A DNA stretch of 6,506 nt from Pirellulales bacterium (GTDB taxonomy: Bacteria > Planctomycetota > Planctomycetia > Pirellulales > JALHLM01): contig JALHLM010000361.1 of the NCBI GenBank assembly GCA_022844585.1, positions 1 to 6,506 of the forward strand. The letters are read 5' to 3'. Shown one piece after another: positions 1 to 6,416 of this stretch. A program made the position numbers and the translations under genes. The notes beneath the pieces are model-generated. The model worked only from the letters and a program-made list of their open reading frames with translations, was not told the DNA's origin and searched no databases. Each line of letters opens with the position of its first letter. Within the stretch, counting starts at the first letter, position 1.

Positions 1-182
1 GAAAACAAAGCCAGAAGCGGCCAGCAGTGACTGCTTGAGTGTTGACGCCGCCCAGCCCCGGGGCCCCCCCTTCCAACGACTCCTTTCACACGGTTGGCAT
101 CGTCACGGCATTCTGTTTGAATAGCGTTGTAGTTTGCACCAGGCGGCGCAGACTACCAATATTCGCCCAAGGAGCGACTTCG
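1..182. other. Upstream region of the beta-propeller gene
   Basis: This short stretch holds no supported gene. The reading frame of the downstream gene is open back to a GTG at 39, but the translated extension (rich in Pro, then four Arg in a row) does not resemble a signal peptide and sits before a good ribosome binding site. A C/G-rich palindromic patch (CCCCGGGGCCCC, about 56-67) is visible. No convincing promoter pair could be fixed: TTGGCA at 94-99 is followed 18 bases later by TGAATA, which is only a weak sigma-70 match. Confidence 0.4.
169..174 (+). promoter_or_regulatory. Ribosome binding site of the beta-propeller gene
   Basis: AAGGAG lies 8 bases before the ATG at 183. It decides the start: the ATG at 183 is followed directly by a signal-peptide-like sequence, whereas the earlier in-frame GTG at 39 has neither a Shine-Dalgarno match nor an export signal after it. 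Confidence 0.7.
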
Positions 183-1436
183 ATGTCAGCGCAGCGCCAT
201 TGGACTTTCACCATCCTCTTCGCCAGCCTCCTGGGCATGGGTGCCGATTGGCCGGAATGGCGCGGGCCGCGGGGGACCGGCCACGCCACGGAGCAATTGA
301 ATGTTCCACTGGAGTGGTCCCAGGAACGCAACATTGCCTGGAAGACACCGCTGCCAGGACCGGGAAACTCTACGCCGATCGTCCATGGCGACCAAGTCTT
401 CGTGACTTGCGCGGCGGACGATGGCAAAACGCGATCCTTAATCAGCTACAGCCGGCATCATGGCGAGCAGTTGTGGCGCAGGGACGTTCGGTTCGAAGGC
501 GTCGAGCTGACGCACGCGACCAATCCCGCTTGCGCTTCGTCCCCCGTGACGGATGGGCATCGCGTGTTCTGTTGGCATGGCTCGGCCGGATTCTTCGCCT
601 ACGATATGGCGGGAAACGAACTGTGGCGGAAAGATCTGGGAGCCTTTGAGCACATCTGGGGCAATGCCTCGAGTCCGGTGATTGTCGACGACGTCGTCGT
701 ACTGTCTGCCGGTCCGGGATTGCGCGCCTTCGTGATCGCTTTAAACGCACAGTCCGGCGATGAAGTCTGGAAGTTCGAGCCTAAGGAGTCGATTTCGTCC
801 AAGGTCGACGAATTTCGTGGATCATGGAGCACACCGGTCACAGCCAACGTCGATGGCCGCAAACAGCTTTTGTTGAGCCTGCCGAATCGGCTCTACAGCC
901 TCGACCCTCACGATGGTCAGTCAATTTGGAGCTGCGCTGGCCTGGGCGATTTGGTCTATACGTCTCCCTTGGTCGGCGACGGATTCGTGGTGGCCATGTC
1001 CGGCTACGGTGGACCGTCGCTGGCCGTCCGCACGTCAGAGGCTTCTGGTGACATAACGAAAAGCCATCGCCTTTGGTGGCTAGACCAGAAGGCAGACAAT
1101 CCTCAACGGGTGGGATCCGGCGTGCTGATTGGCGATTACGTCTATCTCTATAACGAGCCCGGCCTCATGTGGTGCATCGAGGCGAAGACGGGCAAGCGAA
1201 TGTGGGAAGAACGTCTGGGCGGCACAAGTTGGTGTTCGGCGGCCGTCGTGGATGGGTACATCTTCATTAGCAACGAGGCTGGCGACACCTTCGTCGTGGC
1301 GGCGGAGCCCAACGCGTGCCGCGTGTTGCAGAAAAATAGCCTTGGCGAACTGATGCGGGCATCACAGGCATTTGTCGACGGACAGATCTTCGCTCGAACG
1401 TATGAGCATCTCTATTGCATCGCGGCAGTCGAGTAG
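183..1436 (+). CDS. Exported PQQ-like beta-propeller repeat protein
   Basis: The product is 417 residues. Residues 5-21 form a short hydrophobic export signal ending near Gly-Ala-Asp, so the protein probably acts outside the cytoplasmic membrane. The mature part opens with 'DWPEWRGPRGTG' (22-33), the usual opening of planctomycete-type PQQ-like proteins. Propeller blades are marked by G-x-x-[LIVM]-W motifs at about 94-98, 144-148, 192-196, 245-249 and 337-341, with 'SSPV'-type turns between them (119-122, 163-166). Members of this superfamily include BamB and PQQ dehydrogenases. I see no extra catalytic or haem-binding domain, so a binding or scaffold role is more likely than a dehydrogenase, but substrate and partner are unknown. 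The length fits a complete single propeller. The next gene starts 104 bases downstream on the same strand with no obvious terminator between them, so co-transcription is possible. The fold is secure and the function is not. Confidence 0.9.
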   Translation: MSAQRHWTFTILFASLLGMGADWPEWRGPRGTGHATEQLNVPLEWSQERNIAWKTPLPGPGNSTPIVHGDQVFVTCAADDGKTRSLISYSRHHGEQLWRRDVRFEGVELTHATNPACASSPVTDGHRVFCWHGSAGFFAYDMAGNELWRKDLGAFEHIWGNASSPVIVDDVVVLSAGPGLRAFVIALNAQSGDEVWKFEPKESISSKVDEFRGSWSTPVTANVDGRKQLLLSLPNRLYSLDPHDGQSIWSCAGLGDLVYTSPLVGDGFVVAMSGYGGPSLAVRTSEASGDITKSHRLWWLDQKADNPQRVGSGVLIGDYVYLYNEPGLMWCIEAKTGKRMWEERLGGTSWCSAAVVDGYIFISNEAGDTFVVAAEPNACRVLQKNSLGELMRASQAFVDGQIFARTYEHLYCIAAVE

Positions 1437-1528
1437 CAAACCTCAACCATCCGCACGAGTTTCGCTGGTATCGTTCATGGCAATGGCTGGAACGTTCGTG
1501 TAGATTCCCTTTGTTTCTCAGTTCAGCG

Positions 1529-1533
1529 TAGGA
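1529..1533 (+). promoter_or_regulatory. Probable ribosome binding site of the DUF1080 gene
   Basis: TAGGA ends 7 bases before the ATG at 1541. It is a partial Shine-Dalgarno match, and it agrees with the signal peptide that begins at that ATG. Confidence 0.45.
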
Positions 1534-1540
1534 CGCCAAC

Positions 1541-2200
1541 ATGTTTCGTAAACTCGGCACGCTTGTCGTTGTTTTGCTCTGTGCATTTGTGGACACGGAC
1601 CCAGCGACGCCGACCGCGGACAAGATTTTCAACGAGCAAGACCTTTCGGGCTGGGTCATCGAGGGGACCAAGGAGTACCAGAACGCCGGTGAAACGAAAC
1701 CAAATTGGTTTGTGGAAGATGGCGCGATCCACTGTGCCGGCCACGGCTTCGGCTTCCTCCGCTTCGATCGCAAGTTAGCCGATTTTCGATTGTCGATCGA
1801 ATACCGCCTGGCAGCCAAAGGGAATAGTGGGATCGGCATCCGGAGCGTGCCCTTCACTGGCCCAGCGAAGACTCGTCCCTCGTTCGCTGGCTATGAGTTG
1901 CAGCTTCTCGACGACCATGGAAAAACGCCGACCACGAAATCGACGATGTCGCTCTATCGCTACGTCGCGCCAACGGTGAGTGCCGCCAAGCCTGCTGGAG
2001 AGTGGAATGAGGTCGAGATCGAGTGTCATGGCCCCATCATTCGCGTCCGGTTAAATGGCCAGCAAGTGCAAGACGTCGATCAATCGATGGTCGAAGAAAT
2101 CAAAGCAAAACCGCTTGAGGGATTTGTGTCACTGCAGTGCCACGGCAGCCGAGTTGAGTTCCGCAATTTGACGCTGGAGACCATCGGTTTGCGGCCGTAG
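1541..2200 (+). CDS. Exported DUF1080 (3-keto-disaccharide hydrolase family) protein
   Basis: The product is 219 residues. Residues 1-18 (MFRK, then a run of Leu/Val) look like a signal peptide; the likely cleavage region is before about residue 27, so the protein is probably periplasmic or secreted. The rest matches the DUF1080 concanavalin-like beta-sandwich: 'IFNEQDLSGW' (29-38), 'WFVEDGAIHC' (56-65), 'GNSGIGIRS' (94-102), 'GYELQLLDDHG' (117-127), 'GEWNEVEIECHG' (153-164), 'LNGQQV' (171-176) and the closing 'GFVSLQCHG...VEFRNLTLE' (194-213). These appear in family order and span the whole domain, so the gene looks intact. The family (PF06439) is named for hydrolysis of 3-keto-disaccharides and related oxidised glycosides. 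It is greatly expanded in planctomycetes, and activity on a particular sugar cannot be read from sequence alone. The beta-propeller gene lies 104 bases upstream. No partner oxidoreductase that would form a 3-keto sugar is in the window. Confidence 0.9.
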   Translation: MFRKLGTLVVVLLCAFVDTDPATPTADKIFNEQDLSGWVIEGTKEYQNAGETKPNWFVEDGAIHCAGHGFGFLRFDRKLADFRLSIEYRLAAKGNSGIGIRSVPFTGPAKTRPSFAGYELQLLDDHGKTPTTKSTMSLYRYVAPTVSAAKPAGEWNEVEIECHGPIIRVRLNGQQVQDVDQSMVEEIKAKPLEGFVSLQCHGSRVEFRNLTLETIGLRP

Positions 2201-2245
2201 CTGGCATCATCGGGTTGAAGAGTATGCCAAGCGGCGCGGAAGCGG

Positions 2246-2389
2246 GCGACAGTCAGGTTTGCGTACGTCGCGGTTCCAGCTTTCAGCGTCCCGGACACAG
2301 GAGTCGGGATTCCAGCAGCGGAGCGAGAGCGCGTCTTCGAGAGCTTCTACCAAGTCGATTCAACGCTCACCAAGAACAAGCAGGGTACG
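2246..2389 (+). pseudogene. Remnant of a sensor histidine kinase ATPase domain
   Basis: This fragment is read in the frame whose codons begin at 2246 and 2288. It encodes a beta strand ('ATVRFAYVAV'), then 'VPDTGVGIPAAERERVF' from 2288, then 'ESFYQVDSTLTKNKQGT' ending at 2389. The D-T-G-x-G-I is the G1 box of the HATPase_c domain. 'FESFYQVDSTLT' is the F-box region that normally leads into the G2 box G-T-G-L-G-L. Here the sequence reads G-T-R-F-A-E-G and stops at TAA 2405-2407, so the G2 box and everything after it are gone. The dimerisation/phosphoacceptor (HisKA) domain and N box are absent upstream. The frame opens only after the stop at 2216-2218. Losing the phospho-accepting histidine and most ATP-binding motifs means it cannot work as a kinase. 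It abuts and slightly overlaps the HD-GYP remnant, which is in a different frame. Confidence 0.7.
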
Positions 2390-2867
2390 CGCTTTGCGGA
2401 AGGCTAAGCGGAGCACGGATTCGTTGGAGGACGCCGAGACGGTGATCTTCACGCTGGCCAGGACGGTCGAGAATCGCGACCCCTCAACCGGCGGGCATGT
2501 GGAACGCGTATCGCACTTCGCCGCCGCGTTGGGTCGCGCCGCCGGGCTTTCCGAATCGGAAGTGAAAGGTTTGCGGCGCGCCGGCGTGGTTCACGATATC
2601 GGCAAGGTGGCCATTCCGGATGACGTGCTACTCAAACCTCGCAAGTTGACGGCGGAAAAGCGTGCGATCATTCAAACACACGTCGAGGTTGGTTGCGAAT
2701 TGCTCCGGCCGATGCGTACATTCGCGGGGGCGCTGCCCGCCGTTCGCTATCACCATGAACGCTTAGACGGTTCAGGCTACGGTAACACATTCCAAAATTC
2801 TGCGCTTAGCGGGAGAACACGAAGGAAACTCCGAATTGTGCGGCCTTTCCCCATGCCGACGCGGTAG
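2382..2867 (+). pseudogene. Truncated receiver-HD-GYP response regulator (c-di-GMP phosphodiesterase remnant)
   Basis: From 2382 the frame encodes 'RVRALRKAKRSTDSLEDAET', which matches the end of a receiver domain and the linker of response regulators that carry HD-GYP. The phosphorylated receiver itself is absent. The HD-GYP domain follows: 'ENRDPSTGGHVERV' (from about 2469), the metal-binding 'VHDIGK' (2589-2606), 'QTHVEVG' (2676-2696) and 'HHERLDGSGYG' (2751-2783). Intact members read H-H-E-R-x-D-G-x-G-Y-P and then continue about 60 residues, through 'I.AVADxxDA', which supplies further metal ligands. Here homology stops after Tyr at 2780, and an unrelated basic tail runs to the stop at 2865-2867. 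The first usable starts are weak (TTG or a GTG at 2442), with no ribosome binding site. HD-GYP proteins hydrolyse cyclic di-GMP. This copy lacks the receiver, the GYP proline and the C-terminal part, so it is probably inactive. A short expressed protein cannot be excluded. Confidence 0.7.
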
Positions 2868-2995
2868 ACTTGGTAACGAAAGCGGTGTGAGGCAATCGAA
2901 GGAGTCGGCTCTGGGTGTCGCAACTCGTCTCGGACAATCCAATTCCATCACGGCGGCACTCCGCGAACCGGAGGGCAGCTCCGGCCTCCGTCAGA
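2781..2995. other. Unassigned spacer between HD-GYP remnant and large gene
   Basis: About 215 bases follow the point where HD-GYP homology ends. I recognise no protein family in any frame, although two frames stay open: the tail of the HD-GYP frame to 2867, and the upstream extension of the large gene. A Shine-Dalgarno-like GAAGGAG (2898-2904) precedes a GTG at 2915 in the frame of the large gene. A small hairpin lies at 2968-2984. A 'GTGCGGCC' at 2838-2845 recalls the GTGYG 5' end of group II introns, but no domain V or reverse transcriptase is present, so this stays a guess. Confidence 0.4.
2968..2984 (+). other. Hairpin in the leader of the large gene
   Basis: CCGGAG (2968-2973) and CTCCGG (2979-2984) form a perfect 6-bp stem around the loop GGCAG. 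An alternative stem pairs GGAGG (2970-2974) with CCTCC (2985-2989), so the two structures exclude each other. No T-run follows, so it is not a standard intrinsic terminator. It ends 11 bases before the ATG at 2996. A role in translation is possible but unproven. Confidence 0.35.
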
Positions 2996-5900
2996 ATGAG
3001 ATGCCCTATGTGCCGTACTGCTTATCAGCACCCATCTGTGCTTCGGAACCAGTTGTTGCGACGAATCGCGATCATACTGCTACTGGCGCTCTCCACAGAC
3101 ACATCTTCCGCTGCCGCCGCCGAACTAGCGGAAGAGTTCCGAGCGGCGGCGAATGCGCAAGGCAAAGTCGCCCTGGGCCAGTTTTCGGCGTTCAAAAACA
3201 CGTATCTTGCCGATGTGACGGTGCAGACGCCAACGATCGGCGACGACGGTAGCTTGTCCGGCACGGCAACGTTCGCCGGACAGGATGCGCCCGTCTTGCT
3301 GCAATATGTTGGCAGCGAATCAGTCGGCATCGGCCAATGGTTACTCGCCTGGCGGTTACCGACGCGCAATCTCGGGGAGCTGATTCCCGCGATGGCCGCG
3401 GTCGCCGAGCAAGGTCTGCAATTGGCCACGCCCGTAATGATCTTCTCGACACAGCCTGTCGAAATCGCATCGTCGTCAATGGCGGCTCCGGTGCGCGATT
3501 TTTACCGTGACGTTTATGGCGGCGGTGCGTTCACGCTGCATGTCGAAGACGGCGTAAACCTGGTGGCGGCGATTGAACTGCGCGACGAGCTGCTGGCTGG
3601 CATGCAAATCTTGGGCGCCAGTCCGCAAGGCCTGGTACTAGAGGGCGTGGTGTTGAAGAATTTTGATGCGGCGACGTTGCGACAAGCACGGGATCAGGGT
3701 CGGTTGACGAGCGCCGTCTCCAAGGACGCCGAACTACGCGCCCGACTCACGCAGGGCGCGATCATCAATCTGCCCGACACCTTCCAGGTGAATGATTTTG
3801 CGCTCCTCGTGACGGGAAAGCCGTCGATCGGCGTGGCGTTCAACATGCTCGTCGGCGCCGGGAGCGACCGACGCAAATTCATTTGCGAAGGCTCGTTCTT
3901 GGGCGGACAGCCCCAGGGTGGCGGCAAGTCCGGTTTCTCGATCACCGCTCGCAGCGACGATGCATCACTTTGGCGGAACGCGCTCGGCATTCAAGGTTTA
4001 GAATTGCTATCCGCGCAACTTGCGATCAAGAACGAGCTGACTAGCGGCGGCCCGCCGCGGCTGCAGGTTGGCGTGCAGGGGGACCTCAAGGTCGCAGAGA
4101 AGATGATCGGTCTGGCCGGGGGGATGGCGGCTCGAAAAGGCCCGCCGAGCGTGTTCCTCAAGGGTTCGATTGACTCGTTGACTCGTGATGACCTCGTGGC
4201 GATGGCCAACGATCTAGCTGGCGCGGCGCACGGCGGCGTCGAGTCTCCGGTGGCGGCGGTGCTGCTGCCGGAGTTCGACCTGCGTCAGGTGACAGTCAAC
4301 TTTGCCCCGGCGGGCGGGTCAGAGGAACTCGGCGTGGAGAGCGGTGTTGGACTGCGCGGGCAACTCTACTTGTTTGACCGCCGCGCGGCGGAGGTTGACG
4401 GACTCGTGGACGTCAGCAGTCGCACGCCGAGAGCGACGGTCAAGTCGACCATTGCTGAGTTTCAACTCGGGCCATTGACGCTGCATGACACCGAACTCGA
4501 TGTCCTGATGGCGGCCAGCGCGGACAGCCACTTTCTCGCCCGCGGCGGTTGCGATTTGTTGGGCAACCGCGTCGCGGCGTTGGCGAACCTGAGCGCCGAG
4601 CGGTCGGAAGTGACGATGTCTGGTCGGATCGTCAACGCGTTCGACGCGGATGTATCCGTAACCAGCGACGCGCGGAACGCGGAGTGGATGTTCTCGGCGA
4701 GATTTAAGAACGACTTCCATCGCACCTTCCAGAGCCGCGTATCGGATGACATTCTCGCCTGGGCCAGGCAAGTCGAGCGGGATTTCGCGCAGGCCAACGC
4801 GGATTTGGAGCAAGCTCAACGCGATGTACAACGCATTGACGCCGACATTGCGAAGGCGCGGAAGCAAGTCGAGCGCGATCGTGAGATCAATGAGTCGGCC
4901 TTGCGTCGCGCTCAGACGGATCTCAACCAGATCACGCGCAATATTGACGCCATGCGAATGGTCGTGAAACAGGAACGCGCACAGCATTTGGCCGGCATCA
5001 ACAAGGCCCAGCAAGATGTGAGCCGCATCAGCGCGCAAATCGGCGCGCGGCGCAAGGCTGTGGCCGCACAACGTGAAAAGGACCTGGCCAGCGTGAAGGG
5101 CGCCCGGGACCGCGCGAAAAGCGATCTCGGCAAGGCTGAAGCGACGTTCCAAAAGGCCGTGGCGGCCTGGAAGAAGGCCAAGGGCCTCGACAAGATTGCC
5201 AAGGGTGTCGATAAGGACGCCAAGGGAATTGACCGCGACGTCAAGAAGGGCGTCTACCAGGCGGCGGCCGGCGCTTACGATGCGGCGCGAGCGAATCTGA
5301 ACAAGGTGCCAATCGACCTCGATCCGCAGATCGTGGCCCTCGCGGCGCAACAACAAGTTGCGCAAGCCGCACTAGGTGCTGCGGAGGACGCCCTGAAAGC
5401 CATTCATGGCACGGCCCCGATCGATGCCGATCCGCGCGTCGCGACATTGTTCGCCGCCCGCGACACGGCGAAAGGCGCCGTCTCCGCGGCTCAGAGCGCC
5501 TTCGACGCCGTGCATTCGGTGTCCGTCGACGCCGACCCGCGCGTCGCCGCGTTGTTTGCCGCGCGGGATACGGCGTTGACCGCCTTGGACGTGGCCAAGG
5601 CCGCCGTCGGCGCGACGCGCGACGCCGTCCAATGGGCCACTAAGGCCACGGCCGCGGCGGCCTCCGGACAACTACTCACCGTCGAGAGCGCACGGCTGAA
5701 GTGCGGCCTGTCAGCCTTCGAACAAGGCGGGCAAATGGAGTTAGTGGTCGTCGGCCGAATCATGCAGGAGCCGCTCAACCTGCTATTGAGCGTCAACACC
5801 GCCGACTTGACTAACGGCAATCTGTTTCAGCTTGCATCACAGCGGCTCATTCCCTCGCAGCAATCAACGACGACTGCCACGAGGTCGACAGGCTCGACGC

Positions 5901-6337
5901 AACGTGCACACACCGCTGGCCAGCCGACGTCGCGCCCGGGCCGCGCAGCGCCAACGGATCAAGCTGCTCGGTCGCGTGCTCCATCAAGTCGCACAACCGA
6001 TCGTTCTGCAGTTGTACCTTCCACGTCGCCACTGAACGTCGTGGGACCGACGCCACGGCCCGAACGAACGCTGGCCGCGGCCGTCAGCGAACTTCACGCG
6101 GAATTGAAGGACTCGCCCCAGGGCGCAGGCTGGATCAAGTTCTTGAAGTTGGCGCGATTGGAGCAGTTGGCCAACGGCGACTTCGTCGACGTCGATGACA
6201 TCAGTTCCGAGCCGTATTCGCAGATCCTGAAACAGTTCGACAGCACGGCCGCCAATCCGGAATTCAAAGCCATCAGCGATAAAGACGCATTTATCGAGGT
6301 TCGGGAAATGCTACGCGAACGGGCCGGCGAAAGGTGA
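2996..6337 (+). CDS. Large exported coiled-coil protein of unknown function
   Basis: The product is about 1,113 residues counted from the ATG at 2996. Other in-frame starts are GTG 2915 (GGAG 10 bases upstream), ATG 3008 and GTG 3038. I prefer 2996 because it keeps a compact N-region before the export signal. Residues 16-42 (basic LRNQLLRR, hydrophobic IAIILLLAL, then SSAAAA) look like a signal peptide cut near residue 42. Residues 43 to about 580 are rich in Gly and alternating hydrophobic strands, suggesting repeated beta modules. Residues 586-755 are a highly charged coiled coil (for example 'RQVERDFAQANADLEQAQ'), which includes three KG-x-D heptads. Residues 772-879 hold three tandem helical repeats with D-P-[QR]-[IV]. 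Residues about 895-951 return to beta strands. Residues 952-1025 are an Arg/Ser/Thr/Pro low-complexity linker, and 1026 onward is a small helical module starting 'LAAAVSELHAELKDSP'. No catalytic motif was recognised. From memory only, similar architectures occur in uncharacterised large bacterial and amoebal proteins. A structural, surface or envelope role is inferred. The 3' end may be frameshifted. Confidence 0.8.
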   Translation: MRCPMCRTAYQHPSVLRNQLLRRIAIILLLALSTDTSSAAAAELAEEFRAAANAQGKVALGQFSAFKNTYLADVTVQTPTIGDDGSLSGTATFAGQDAPVLLQYVGSESVGIGQWLLAWRLPTRNLGELIPAMAAVAEQGLQLATPVMIFSTQPVEIASSSMAAPVRDFYRDVYGGGAFTLHVEDGVNLVAAIELRDELLAGMQILGASPQGLVLEGVVLKNFDAATLRQARDQGRLTSAVSKDAELRARLTQGAIINLPDTFQVNDFALLVTGKPSIGVAFNMLVGAGSDRRKFICEGSFLGGQPQGGGKSGFSITARSDDASLWRNALGIQGLELLSAQLAIKNELTSGGPPRLQVGVQGDLKVAEKMIGLAGGMAARKGPPSVFLKGSIDSLTRDDLVAMANDLAGAAHGGVESPVAAVLLPEFDLRQVTVNFAPAGGSEELGVESGVGLRGQLYLFDRRAAEVDGLVDVSSRTPRATVKSTIAEFQLGPLTLHDTELDVLMAASADSHFLARGGCDLLGNRVAALANLSAERSEVTMSGRIVNAFDADVSVTSDARNAEWMFSARFKNDFHRTFQSRVSDDILAWARQVERDFAQANADLEQAQRDVQRIDADIAKARKQVERDREINESALRRAQTDLNQITRNIDAMRMVVKQERAQHLAGINKAQQDVSRISAQIGARRKAVAAQREKDLASVKGARDRAKSDLGKAEATFQKAVAAWKKAKGLDKIAKGVDKDAKGIDRDVKKGVYQAAAGAYDAARANLNKVPIDLDPQIVALAAQQQVAQAALGAAEDALKAIHGTAPIDADPRVATLFAARDTAKGAVSAAQSAFDAVHSVSVDADPRVAALFAARDTALTALDVAKAAVGATRDAVQWATKATAAAASGQLLTVESARLKCGLSAFEQGGQMELVVVGRIMQEPLNLLLSVNTADLTNGNLFQLASQRLIPSQQSTTTATRSTGSTQRAHTAGQPTSRPGRAAPTDQAARSRAPSSRTTDRSAVVPSTSPLNVVGPTPRPERTLAAAVSELHAELKDSPQGAGWIKFLKLARLEQLANGDFVDVDDISSEPYSQILKQFDSTAANPEFKAISDKDAFIEVREMLRERAGER
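5180..5242 (+). repeat. Three tandem KG-x-D heptads inside the coiled coil
   Basis: The encoded peptide reads KGLDKIA, KGVDKDA, KGIDRDV without gaps: three 7-residue units sharing K-G-[LVI]-D-[KR], followed by KKGV. They lie at residues 729-749 of the large protein, at the end of the charged coiled coil. The Gly in each heptad is unusual for a stable coil and may mark a hinge. Confidence 0.7.
5309..5632 (+). repeat. Three tandem 35-37-residue 'DPxV' repeats
   Basis: The units start at 5309, 5417 and 5522 (residues 772, 808 and 843 of the large protein). Each begins [PS]-[IV]-D-x-D-P-[QR]-[IV] and continues as an Ala-rich helix: 'PIDLDPQIVALAAQQQ', 'PIDADPRVATLFAARD' and 'SVDADPRVAALFAARD'. 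A degenerate half-unit ('GVYQAAAGAYDAARANLNKV') precedes the first. Units 2 and 3 are the closest pair. In the 15 codons from Ala-Asp-Pro on, six codons differ synonymously and one changes the residue, so the peptide appears selectively kept. Confidence 0.8.
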
Positions 6338-6416
6338 GAATGCAGATCTTGCCGCGCTGATCGATGGGAGCATGCAGGAGTATTTGGCAAGCCAGCGGTT
6401 CACTGAACGCAATTGA
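6318..6416 (+). other. Possible frameshifted C-terminus of the large protein
   Basis: The large gene ends at TGA 6335-6337. In the +1 frame, the codons from 6318 read 'ANGPAKGENADLAALIDGSM' and then 'QEYLASQRFTERN' before TGA 6414-6416. The composition looks like a normal helical protein end, and it would complete the small C-terminal module, which otherwise stops abruptly after 'EMLRERAGER'. A single-base indel near 6311-6330 would join the two. This could be a real mutation, a sequencing error, or chance. Confidence 0.35.

Noticed and set aside
56..67. GC palindrome CCCCGGGGCCCC
   Set aside because: It is too short and simple in GC-rich DNA to support a terminator or operator, and no T-run or matching half-sites were seen.
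94..123. Possible sigma-70 promoter TTGGCA-18-TGAATA
   Set aside because: The -10 match is poor and the spacing not ideal. In a GC-rich genome of this type the consensus is too weak to call.
39..182. N-terminal extension of the beta-propeller protein from GTG 39
   Set aside because: The extension has no export signal or conserved motif, and the ATG at 183 has AAGGAG at 8 bases and an immediate signal peptide.
1267..1857. Open frame on the - strand (196 codons) spanning the end of the propeller gene and the start of the DUF1080 gene
   Set aside because: It crosses two well-supported + strand genes and their spacer, and the product is Arg/Ser/Pro-rich with no recognisable domain.
4319..5365. 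Long open frame on the - strand (348 codons) inside the large gene
   Set aside because: It lies antisense to the charged coiled-coil region, where GC-rich, Ala/Lys/Asp-biased codons leave the opposite strand open. The translation has no family resemblance, and the + strand reading is far more protein-like.
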